Positions 1 through 5,747 of a stretch of 11,040 bases of DNA are shown here, piece after piece. The translations under genes and the position numbers were made by a program. The notes beneath the pieces are model-generated. The model was not told the origin of the DNA and did not search any database. It was given only the letters and a program-made list of their open reading frames with translations. Position 1 is the first letter of the stretch; each line of letters opens with the position of its first letter. This stretch comes from Mariprofundales bacterium (GTDB lineage: Bacteria; Pseudomonadota; Zetaproteobacteria; Mariprofundales; S012-25): assembly GCA_015487905.1 (NCBI GenBank), contig WFOX01000201.1:1-11040 (forward strand). Reading direction: 5' to 3'.

Positions 1-609
1 CGGCCGCAGGCACATGAACGCATCCTCTTCTTCGGGCCGCGGGGCGTCGGAAAAACGACGCTTATTGCCAAGACGGCCGCTTGGCTTGCCGATCGCGGCG
101 TGGCCTGCGCGGTGGCCACGACCGACACGGAACGGCTGCTCGGCGAGCGCTCGCTGCGCGCCTATGCGGAGCTTTTGGGCTTTGCGTTTGTGCCGCTGCG
201 CGATGCGGAAGAGGCCAAGCGCGCGCAGCAGAGCGGGCGGCTGGCCTCGTTTTTGCTGATTGACAGCGAGGGGCTTGCGCCGGACGGCAAGGCGGCAAGC
301 CGTCAGCGCCCGATTTGGGACGCGCTTGCACCTGGCCGACGGGTGCTCGTGCTTCCCGCGCATTTGGACGAGGAGGACGGCATGCGCTGGATGGAAGCAG
401 CCAAACGCTTGGGCGCCGATCATCTCGCCATCACGCATCTGGACGCGGCGGCGCGGCCTGGGAAGCTGCTCAACTGGGCCGCCGCATCGCGGCTTGCGCT
501 TTCGTTTTGCAGCTTCGGCCCGGATGCCACGGGCAAACTCGGCTGGCTTTCCCCGCGCTCCATTCTCGCCGTGTTGCAACGGCGAGGGGCCGTGCAGGTG
601 GCGGCATGA
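1..609 (+). CDS. flhF: FlhF, flagellar placement SRP-type GTPase (5'-truncated)
   Basis: The frame is open from the left edge to TGA 607-609, giving the last 202 residues. FlhF is an SRP-family GTPase that sets where and how many flagella form, acting at the inner membrane with FlhG. A P-loop GPRGVGKTT is encoded at 34-60, and the FlhF/SRP-like segment DTERLLGERSLRAYAELLGF follows. The usual G3 motif DTAG appears as DSEG (262-273), and the G4 motif T(K/Q)xD appears as THLD (433-444). The C-terminus reads FGPDATGKLGWLSP where family members usually have a GQ-x-VPEDL-like segment. The N-terminal B and N domains lie outside the window. The stop overlaps the flhG start as ATGA. The altered motifs could mean weakened nucleotide specificity or hydrolysis; this is inference. 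An FlhF assignment is favoured over Ffh/FtsY by the neighbour flhG and the segment after the P-loop. Confidence 0.9.
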   Translation, partial: RPQAHERILFFGPRGVGKTTLIAKTAAWLADRGVACAVATTDTERLLGERSLRAYAELLGFAFVPLRDAEEAKRAQQSGRLASFLLIDSEGLAPDGKAASRQRPIWDALAPGRRVLVLPAHLDEEDGMRWMEAAKRLGADHLAITHLDAAARPGKLLNWAAASRLALSFCSFGPDATGKLGWLSPRSILAVLQRRGAVQVAA

Positions 610-1427
610 AGCTTCCGCGTGTCGTTTCCGTAAGCAGCGGCAAGGGCGGGGTCGGCAAGACATTGTTCGCGGTGTCGCTTGCGCATCACGCCGCGCGCAA
701 CGGCCAGCGCGCCTTGCTCGTGGATGCGGATCTGGGGCTTGCCAACGCCGAGGTCGTGCTCGGCATCGCGCCTGCACACACCTTGGACGATGTTTTGCAG
801 GGCCGCGCGGATGTGCACGATGCGATCACGCCCGCGCGGCCGGGATTGGATCTGCTCTCAGGCGGAAGCGGGCTGCCCAGGCTCGTGCATCTGGCTGCGG
901 AAGAGCGGCGCGTGCTTCTGGACGCCCTGCATGAGGCCGCCTTGCGCTATGACCTCGTCGTGTTGGATGTGGCGGCCGGCATCGGTGAAAATGTGCTTTA
1001 CTTCGTGGCGCTTTCGGACACGCCGCTTGTCGTGCTCTCCCCAGACCCCACCTCCCTTACGGACGCCTATGCGCTTGTGAAGGTGCTTTCGCGCGAGCGG
1101 GGCTTGCGGCACTTTTTCATCGTCGTCAATCAAGCCTCGCCCGAGGAAGGCGAGCGCGCTTTCCGCCAACTGCTCGCCGTGGCCGATCGCTACTTGGATG
1201 TCGTGCTGCGCTATCTCGGCGCGTTTCCAAGCCACACAAGCGTGCGCGACACGATCCGGCGTCAGGTGCCGCTTGCTGAATCCGCACCGGGATGGCTTGT
1301 GGAAACGATGGATGCGCTTTGTGCACGGCTTCTGCAAGGGGAGCCGCCTGCGGTCGGCCCGATGCACCTCTTTTGGGAAGCCGTGCTGGAACACACGCTC
1401 ATCGCAGGGGGTCGCAGCCGTGCCTGA
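606..1427 (+). CDS. flhG: FlhG (YlxH/FleN), MinD-like ATPase controlling flagellar number
   Basis: This 273-residue ParA/MinD-type ATPase partners FlhF and, in several bacteria, restrains flagellar number and interacts with flagellar regulators and the C-ring. A deviant Walker A KGGVGKT spans residues 13-19, a Walker A' segment LVDADLGLAN is centred on D40, and a switch-II-like DVAAG lies at 121-125, where DTGAG or DSPAG is common in relatives. ATG 606 was chosen because it overlaps the flhF stop (ATGA) and places strand 1 (VVSVSSGKGG) directly after the start. The frame is open further upstream, but that part is flhF read out of frame. No N-terminal DQAxxLR-type motif, used by B. subtilis YlxH to stimulate FlhF, is visible. 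The tail ends in a basic GGRSRA. The next gene starts eight bases before the stop. Confidence 0.93.
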   Translation: MKLPRVVSVSSGKGGVGKTLFAVSLAHHAARNGQRALLVDADLGLANAEVVLGIAPAHTLDDVLQGRADVHDAITPARPGLDLLSGGSGLPRLVHLAAEERRVLLDALHEAALRYDLVVLDVAAGIGENVLYFVALSDTPLVVLSPDPTSLTDAYALVKVLSRERGLRHFFIVVNQASPEEGERAFRQLLAVADRYLDVVLRYLGAFPSHTSVRDTIRRQVPLAESAPGWLVETMDALCARLLQGEPPAVGPMHLFWEAVLEHTLIAGGRSRA

Positions 1428-1638
1428 ACGCGTGCAAATCTTTGTTGCCGGTGCCGCACTTGGCGGCTGCGCGGGGGTGGCCGCCGGCATTTGGCAAGAC
1501 ATGGACTTGCCGGCTTTGCTCTTCCGCGCCTTTTTGCTCGCGCTTGCAGGCGGTTGGATGGCGCTGTTGCTCGCGTGGCTGGATGCGCTTTTGCCGCGCG
1601 AAACCGAGGACGAAAACGGGCTGCACCGCGATGCCTGA
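1420..1638 (+). CDS. Small two-helix membrane protein, unknown function
   Basis: This 72-residue protein is not recognised. It starts at GTG 1420, with AGGGGG at 1406-1411 eight bases upstream as a plausible ribosome binding site, and overlaps flhG by eight bases. Two hydrophobic stretches are visible, residues about 6-25 (Gly/Ala-rich) and about 30-55, with a charged loop (WQDMD) between them. An acidic hydrophilic tail (RETEDENGLHRD) follows. This suggests a hairpin inner-membrane protein. Its last eight bases overlap the fliA start. Its reality is supported by hydrophobic composition, tight overlaps on both sides, and the lack of any other reading that fills the gap between flhG and fliA. 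A role in FlhG localisation or flagellar export would fit the position, but nothing in the sequence shows it. Confidence 0.72.
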   Translation: MPERVQIFVAGAALGGCAGVAAGIWQDMDLPALLFRAFLLALAGGWMALLLAWLDALLPRETEDENGLHRDA

Positions 1639-2380
1639 GCCGCTTGCGTATTCGCCTGCGGGCGCAGCGGAGCTTGCCGATCCTGAGGAGCTTTTGCGCA
1701 CGCATATGCCCATGATCCGCCACCACGCCGAGCAGCTTTTGCGGCGCACGCCGGCCAGCGTGGAGCTGGAAGACCTCGTGCAAGCGGGCGTGGTCGGGCT
1801 TTTGGACGCCGCAAGCCGCTACGATCCCGAAAAAGGGGTGCCCTTCGGCGCCTTTGCGAGCTTCCGCGTGCGCGGCGCAATGACCGATTTCCTGCGCAGC
1901 ATGGACTGGATGCCGCGCGCGCTGCGCGATGCCGCCAAGGATGTGCAAGAAGCCATGCGTGCGCTGGAGCAAAAGCTCGGGCGCCCCGCTTCTGAGGAGG
2001 AGATCGCGGCATACCTCGGTGTCTCCATAGAGGAATACCGCGAACGCCTCACAAGCGTGCGCGCGATGAGCGTGGTCTCGTTTGACGACCTTCCCGTGCG
2101 CAACGAGGAAGGAGACCTTCTGGATGTGCTGGAAACCATCGCCGGCGATCCGCACGACGAACCCGAGCGCCAGATCGCGCTTGCCGAGTTCACCGAGGCG
2201 CTGGCGCGCGCGATTGAGGCCCTTCCCGCGCGCGAACGCGTGCTGCTCACATTGTATTACTTTGAGGAGCTCTCCATGAAGGAGGTCGCGCTCATTCTGG
2301 GGGTCACGGAATCGCGCGTCTCTCAGTTGCACGCGCAAATGGTGCTGCGGCTGCGCGCGCATCTGGGGCTGGACGCATGA
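1631..2380 (+). CDS. fliA: FliA, RNA polymerase sigma-28 factor for late flagellar genes
   Basis: This 249-residue group 3 sigma factor directs RNA polymerase to late (filament, chemotaxis) promoters and is held inactive by FlgM, encoded later in the window. Region 2 is clear at about residues 20-100, with VELEDLVQAGVVGLLDAASR, YDPEKGVPFGAFASFRVRGA and the FliA/SigD-like DWMPRALR at 92-99. Region 3 runs through about 100-165 (LGRPASEEEIAAYLG). Region 4 near the C-terminus (LPARERVLLTLYYFEELSMK, then an HTH ending VTESRVSQLHAQ) is the -35 recognition domain. The length is typical for FliA. ATG 1631 overlaps the preceding gene by eight bases and has no good Shine-Dalgarno, so translation may be coupled. 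A longer in-frame start upstream would cover the preceding genes and is rejected. The stop overlaps the next start as ATGA. Confidence 0.95.
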   Translation: MPEPLAYSPAGAAELADPEELLRTHMPMIRHHAEQLLRRTPASVELEDLVQAGVVGLLDAASRYDPEKGVPFGAFASFRVRGAMTDFLRSMDWMPRALRDAAKDVQEAMRALEQKLGRPASEEEIAAYLGVSIEEYRERLTSVRAMSVVSFDDLPVRNEEGDLLDVLETIAGDPHDEPERQIALAEFTEALARAIEALPARERVLLTLYYFEELSMKEVALILGVTESRVSQLHAQMVLRLRAHLGLDA

Positions 2381-2733
2381 ACGAAATCTTGACGCTTGCG
2401 TTCAATGTGGGCCTTGTTCTTTTGCTTGCGCTGGCGCTATGGGAAACCTACCGCCAGCGCAGGCGTCAAGAAGCCGTCGCCAAGGCCCTTGAAGAAGCGC
2501 AGGCGCTGATAGAGGCGCTTGCGCGCTCGGTGCAGGCGTTGCAGGAAGCCTTGGCGGCGGAGCCCTCCAAGCCTGCACCGCGCAAGAAGCTGGATGTGCA
2601 CGAAGAGGCCGCGCGGCTTGCCCAGGCGGGGCTTTCAGCGGCCGAGATCGCGCGCAGGCTGGGCATTCCGCGCGAGCAGGCCGAAATCCTCGTGCGGCTT
2701 GCGCGCGCACGGCGCAAGGCCGATGCCGCATAG
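2377..2733 (+). CDS. Single-pass membrane protein with coiled coil and HTH-like C-terminus, post-fliA
   Basis: This 118-residue protein starts at ATG 2377, overlapping the fliA stop as ATGA. It has one N-terminal transmembrane helix (residues 4-22), a basic stop-transfer segment (RQRRRQ), a likely coiled coil at about 30-60 rich in Ala, Glu and Leu, a Pro/Lys linker (EPSKPAPRKK), and a C-terminal helix-turn-helix-like module (AARLAQAGLSAAEIARRLGI) at about 75-110. The layout and position directly after the sigma-28 gene recall SwrB, which follows sigD in Bacillus subtilis and promotes assembly of the flagellar export apparatus, and also DUF2802-type proteins of Gram-negative flagellar loci. 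No clear sequence match to SwrB was recognised, so this is a positional and architectural analogy. The HTH may bind protein rather than DNA. It is the last gene before a likely operon boundary. Confidence 0.82.
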   Translation: MNEILTLAFNVGLVLLLALALWETYRQRRRQEAVAKALEEAQALIEALARSVQALQEALAAEPSKPAPRKKLDVHEEAARLAQAGLSAAEIARRLGIPREQAEILVRLARARRKADAA

Positions 2734-2768
2734 GCGGCAAAACCCGCCGCAAGCGGTGGCATCTTTTT
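2722..2768 (+). terminator. Possible intrinsic terminator after the fliA operon
   Basis: Several hairpins can form here. GATGCC (2722-2727) pairs with GGCATC (2758-2763), enclosing either GGCGG (2733-2737) with CCGCC (2744-2748), or CCGCCG (2744-2749) with CGGTGG (2754-2759) around the tetraloop CAAG. Five T's follow at 2764-2768. The site starts inside the last codons of the preceding gene and lies just upstream of the next promoter. The T-tract is short and the alternative folds compete, so termination may be partial. Confidence 0.45.
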
Positions 2769-2810
2769 CCGCATGCGCGCGCATTTGGCTTGCAACAAAG
2801 CGCATCGGAT

Positions 2811-2828
2811 TTGGCACGGTGAGTGCTT
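2811..2828 (+). promoter_or_regulatory. Predicted sigma-54 (RpoN) promoter driving the flgF-to-csrA/fliW operon
   Basis: The sequence TTGGCACGGTGAGTGCTT matches the -24/-12 consensus TGGCACG-N4-TTGCW, with the invariant GG at 2813-2814 and GC at 2825-2826 separated by exactly ten bases. The one departure in the conserved core is G for T in TTGC. A transcript would start near 2837-2838, giving a leader of roughly 23 bases before flgF. Sigma-54 promoters commonly drive middle rod and hook genes in Gram-negatives with FlrC/FleR- or FlgR-type activators. No activator gene is in the window. Confidence 0.72.
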
Positions 2829-2846
2829 GAACCCAAGCAGCGCCAC

Positions 2847-2853
2847 AAGGAGG
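2847..2853 (+). promoter_or_regulatory. Strong Shine-Dalgarno of flgF, overlapping a CsrA-like core
   Basis: AAGGAGG lies seven bases before ATG 2861 and fixes the flgF start. It is part of ACAAGGA (2845-2851), a full match to the ACARGGA core of the CsrA consensus. It sits in the loop of a possible hairpin closed by GCGC (2840-2843) and GCGC (2857-2860). Any Shine-Dalgarno contains GGA, so CsrA binding is only a possibility. Confidence 0.65.
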
Positions 2854-2860
2854 CAAGCGC

Positions 2861-3586
2861 ATGGATCTTGGCTTTGCGATTGCAGGCGTGGGCGGCAAGA
2901 TGGCGGAGCGCGAGCTCAATGATGCCGCGCACAACCTCGCCAACATCGCCACCCCAGGCTACAAAGCAAGCCGCACGGCGTTTTCGGCTTACCTCGTGCG
3001 CGCCTTGCATGGTGAGGCCGCCTATCCGAGTTTGGATCGTCAAGGATTTGACTTACGCGAGGGCCCCGTGCGTGCAACAGGAAGGCCCCTGGAGGTGGCC
3101 TTGCACGGGCCGGGGTTTCTCGTCGTGCGCCTTCCCAACGGCGAGCTTGCGCTTACGCGCGCGGGCGATCTGCGTTTGGACGGCGAAGGAAGATTGCTTG
3201 CAGGGCTTGGGTATCCGCTCGTAAATGAGGCCAATCGCCCCGTGCGGCTTCCGCAAGGTGAGGTGCTGATTGCGCCCGATGGCACGATCCGCGTGGGCGG
3301 CAACGAAATCGCCAAACTGCGCCTCGTGGAGGTGGCCGATACAGGCAAGCTCGTGCGCAAGGGCGGCGGCATCTGGCAGGCGCCGCCGCAAGCTTGGCAG
3401 CCGGCAGCACACACGCGCATCCAGCAAGGGGCGCTGGAAGGCTCCAATGTGAATGCGGTTCTAGAGATCACGCGCATCGTACAGCTAACCCGCCATTACG
3501 ACTTGGAGATGCGGCTTGTGGAGCGCTATGCCGAGGTGGACAAGATCGCCGCCACGCGGGTGGGCGTGGTGCAAACGACTGCATAA
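2861..3586 (+). CDS. flgF: FlgF-type flagellar basal-body rod protein
   Basis: This 241-residue protein of the flagellar rod/hook family is probably the FlgF proximal-rod subunit, exported through the flagellar type III system. It shows the N-terminal family motif as DAAHNLANIATPGYKASR, a middle region typical of FlgF/FlgG (PLEVALHGPGFLVVRLPNGE and ALTRAGDLRLDGEGRL), and a C-terminal heptad helix starting GALEGSNVNAVLEITRIVQL. The N-terminal helix is divergent: FAIAGVGGKMAERELNDAAH in place of the usual S-G-M...NNIAN form. A strong AAGGAGG seven bases upstream fixes ATG 2861. It is the first gene after the sigma-54-type promoter and is followed by its paralogue flgG. Of the rod paralogues, FlgF fits best by position and length; another minor rod protein is less likely. 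Confidence 0.9.
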   Translation: MDLGFAIAGVGGKMAERELNDAAHNLANIATPGYKASRTAFSAYLVRALHGEAAYPSLDRQGFDLREGPVRATGRPLEVALHGPGFLVVRLPNGELALTRAGDLRLDGEGRLLAGLGYPLVNEANRPVRLPQGEVLIAPDGTIRVGGNEIAKLRLVEVADTGKLVRKGGGIWQAPPQAWQPAAHTRIQQGALEGSNVNAVLEITRIVQLTRHYDLEMRLVERYAEVDKIAATRVGVVQTTA

Positions 3587-3598
3587 AGGAGGGATGCG

Positions 3599-4387
3599 AT
3601 GATCCGCGCGCTTTGGACGGCTTCCACGGGCATGACCGCACAGGCGCTCAAGTTGGATGTGATCGCCAACAACATCGCCAATGTGAACACGACGGGCTTC
3701 AAGCGCGTGCGCGCGCACTTTGAAGACCTCATGTATCAAATCGTGCGCACGCCCGGAGCGGATGCAAGCGCGGCCGGCACACAAGTGCCCACAGGGATCC
3801 AAGTAGGCATGGGCGTGCAGACCGCAGGCACGGAGTTCCTCTTCAGCGAAGGCAACTTGAAGCAAACGGGGAATCCTTTGGATCTTGCCATCCAGGGCCG
3901 TGGATTCTTTGAAATCCTGCTTCCCAATGGGGAGACCGCTTACACGCGCGCAGGCTCCTTCACGCTGGACGCCCAAGGCCGCATCGTCACGCAAGACGGC
4001 GATGTGTTGCAACCCGGGCTTGTCGTGCCGCCCGATGCGCTTGCCGTGCATGTGGCGCGCGACGGCACGGTGTCCGTGGAGCAGCCAGGTGGCGTGCAAT
4101 CCGTGATCGGCCGCATCCAGCTCGTGGACTTCCTCAATCCCGCAGGGCTTAAGGCCATCGGCGGCGGGCTCTTTCAGGCCACGAACGCCTCGGGGGAGCC
4201 CATCGTCGGCAACCCGAACGAAAACGGCTTCGGCGCCATCGCGCAAGGCATGCTGGAGACCTCCAATGTGAATGTCGTGGAGGAGATGGTGGATATGATC
4301 GCCAGCCAGCGCGCCTACGAGATGAACGCGAAGGCGATTCAAGCGGCCGACGAGATGTTGCAGGCCGCGGGCAACATCCGGAGGTGA
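3599..4387 (+). CDS. flgG: FlgG, distal rod protein
   Basis: This 262-residue protein is a textbook FlgG, the main subunit of the distal rod that spans the periplasm and passes through the P- and L-rings. The N-terminal signature NNIANVNTTGFK is at residues 24-35, preceded by ALWTASTGMTAQ. The central region carries PLDLAIQGRGFFEILLPNGE and YTRAGSFTLDAQGRIV. The C-terminus has MLETSNVNVVEEMVDMIASQ followed by RAYEMNAKAIQAADEMLQ. The length matches the family norm of about 260. The Shine-Dalgarno AAGGAGG (3586-3592) overlaps the last base of the flgF stop and is six bases from ATG 3599; the nearer ATG at 3594 is out of frame. The overlapping AGGGATG (3590-3596) matches part of the CsrA consensus (ARGGAUG). 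Confidence 0.97.
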   Translation: MIRALWTASTGMTAQALKLDVIANNIANVNTTGFKRVRAHFEDLMYQIVRTPGADASAAGTQVPTGIQVGMGVQTAGTEFLFSEGNLKQTGNPLDLAIQGRGFFEILLPNGETAYTRAGSFTLDAQGRIVTQDGDVLQPGLVVPPDALAVHVARDGTVSVEQPGGVQSVIGRIQLVDFLNPAGLKAIGGGLFQATNASGEPIVGNPNENGFGAIAQGMLETSNVNVVEEMVDMIASQRAYEMNAKAIQAADEMLQAAGNIRR

Positions 4388-4389
4388 AG

Positions 4390-5064
4390 GTGCGCCGCGC
4401 AGGATGGCTGCTTTGCGCGCTTTGCGCATGGGCAAGCGTCTCTCAGGCCGCGCCCACGAAGGCGCAGGTGCGCGCGCTCACCGCCTTCTTCGCGCAAGGT
4501 GTGGTGCGCGCAGGCGCGCGCGCGGAGCTCATTGCCGTGGAGCAATGGCCGAAAACGCATGCGCCCTTGCGCTGGCGGCTTCCTCAAGGGCGCGGCCTTC
4601 CTCGGCGCCTCGTGCTCGTGGCCGAAGATGCACAAGGCCGCCGCTGGCATGTGCCTGTGCGCGTGCGCTGGATCGCCAAGGCCGTCGTAGCCGCGCATGC
4701 GCTGCCTGCACAGGTGCGTTTGACGCGCGCCGATCTTGCCGTGGGCAATGCCGATGTCACGGGATTGCATGGCTGGGTGCGCGATCCCGCGGAGGTCGTG
4801 GGGGCGCGGCTGCTGCGTCCCGTAGCCCAAGGCGCGGCCTTGGATCTGCGCTGGCTTGTGCGTCCGCCTGCCGTGCGCCGCGGCGAGGTCGTGCGCGTGG
4901 TGGCCGAGATCGGCGCCTTGCGCGTGGAAACGCTCGGCAAGGCGCTTGCAAGCGCGCGCCCAGGCGAGGCCGTGCCCGTGCGCAATCTCGCAAGCGGCCG
5001 CCGCATTGAGGCCGTGGCTGTGGCGCGCGGGCTTGTGCGCGTGCCGCTTGGAGGCGCGCAATGA
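4390..5064 (+). CDS. flgA: FlgA, periplasmic P-ring assembly chaperone
   Basis: FlgA is a Sec-exported periplasmic chaperone that helps FlgI polymerise into the P-ring around the rod. The 224-residue product begins with a short basic segment and hydrophobic core (VRRAGWLLCALCAWASVSQA) ending in a likely signal peptidase site before APTK. The conserved SAF-like region follows in the second half, with ALPAQVRLTRADLAVGNADV, then a segment resembling GxxLxRPVAQGxxLD and the C-terminal HPxRPGExVxVRNLxSGRxIxAVA-type end, here ARPGEAVPVRNLASGRRIEA. GTG 4390 is preferred because GGAGG (4380-4384) lies five bases upstream. GTG 4384, which would give a GTGA overlap with the flgG stop and two more residues, is the alternative. 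The stop overlaps the flgH start as ATGA. Confidence 0.9.
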   Translation: MRRAGWLLCALCAWASVSQAAPTKAQVRALTAFFAQGVVRAGARAELIAVEQWPKTHAPLRWRLPQGRGLPRRLVLVAEDAQGRRWHVPVRVRWIAKAVVAAHALPAQVRLTRADLAVGNADVTGLHGWVRDPAEVVGARLLRPVAQGAALDLRWLVRPPAVRRGEVVRVVAEIGALRVETLGKALASARPGEAVPVRNLASGRRIEAVAVARGLVRVPLGGAQ

Positions 5065-5747
5065 GGACGCTTGTGCGCGCGCTTGCGCTTGCGCTTCTCG
5101 CCGCTGGCTGCATGCCGCACGCAAGCGAGGTGCTGCGCGATCCGCACGCCAAAGAGGTGGAAACGGCGCTGGAGCATTCTGAGCCGGTGCGCGCAAGCCC
5201 AGGCTCGCTTTGGAGTGGCGCAGGGCTTTTCGGCGATGCCAAGGCCGCGCATGTGGGCGATCTCCTCACGATCGTGATTGAGGAAACCGCTGCGGCGAAG
5301 CGGCAGGTGTCCATGGACACGAGCAAGTCCAGCAAGCACACCTCCAGCATCAACGCGCTGCTCGGCTTTGAGAAGTCGCTTGCGGCCAAGAACAAGAACT
5401 TCCAGCCCGGGCTTGCGCTGGACACGGCCGATGCGCGCTCCTTCAAGGGCGGCGGCAACGAGGCCGCGAACGACACGATCCGCGCCACGCTCACGGCCGT
5501 GGTCACGAAGGTGTATCCGAACGGCACGATGCGCATCGTCGGGCGCAAGACGATCGTGCTGCACGGGCATCCGCAGGTGATTGAGTTCACGGGACTCGTG
5601 CGCCCGAACGACATCGGCCCGGACAACACGGTGCCCTCTTCCAAGGTCGCCCAGGCCGCGATCCGCTACGGCGGCGCGGGGGAGCTGGAAAACAGCGTCC
5701 ATAAAGGATGGCTTACGCGCACATTGGAGGAGATATGGCCGTTTTAG
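5061..5747 (+). CDS. flgH: FlgH, L-ring lipoprotein
   Basis: FlgH forms the outer-membrane L-ring bushing of the flagellum. The 228-residue product starts with a basic, hydrophobic lipoprotein signal, RTLVRALALALLAAGC, placing the lipidated cysteine at residue 17. Family features follow: GSLWSGAGLFGDAKAAHVGD and LLTIVIEETAAAKR, the polar serine/lysine-rich stretch SKSSKHTSS, then NGTMRIVGRKTIVLHGHPQV and IEFTGLVRPNDIGPDNTVPS. The C-terminus reads AQAAIRYGGAGEL ending in WPF. The length matches typical FlgH. The start overlaps the flgA stop (ATGA) and has GGAGG at 5050-5054, six bases upstream. Presence of FlgH is the clearest sign of an outer membrane. The 3' end overlaps flgI by 13 bases. 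Confidence 0.97.
   Translation: MRTLVRALALALLAAGCMPHASEVLRDPHAKEVETALEHSEPVRASPGSLWSGAGLFGDAKAAHVGDLLTIVIEETAAAKRQVSMDTSKSSKHTSSINALLGFEKSLAAKNKNFQPGLALDTADARSFKGGGNEAANDTIRATLTAVVTKVYPNGTMRIVGRKTIVLHGHPQVIEFTGLVRPNDIGPDNTVPSSKVAQAAIRYGGAGELENSVHKGWLTRTLEEIWPF

Larger units (their letters stand above)
2734..2860 (+). other. Intergenic control region between two flagellar operons
   Basis: This 127-base stretch is the only sizeable gap without a gene. It holds, in order, the distal part of the possible terminator, the perfect palindrome ATGCGCGCGCAT (2773-2784), a sigma-54-type promoter (2811-2828), and the flgF ribosome binding site (2847-2853). No ORF with convincing protein features is seen in it. 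Confidence 0.7.

Noticed and set aside
315..605. Upstream extension of flhG
   Set aside because: The added translation is flhF out of frame; the ParA fold begins right after ATG 606.
858..2362. Long open frames on the minus strand opposite flhG, the small membrane gene and fliA
   Set aside because: They lie antisense to clearly conserved genes, have His/Arg/Ala-rich low-complexity translations, and are expected in G+C-rich coding DNA.
2785..2802. Second sigma-54-like element, TTGGCTTGCAACAAAGC
   Set aside because: The GG and GC are separated by eleven bases, not ten, and the flanks fit poorly.
5708..5734. Upstream ATG for flgI
   Set aside because: It would put nine polar residues before the signal peptide and lacks the well-placed Shine-Dalgarno of ATG 5735.
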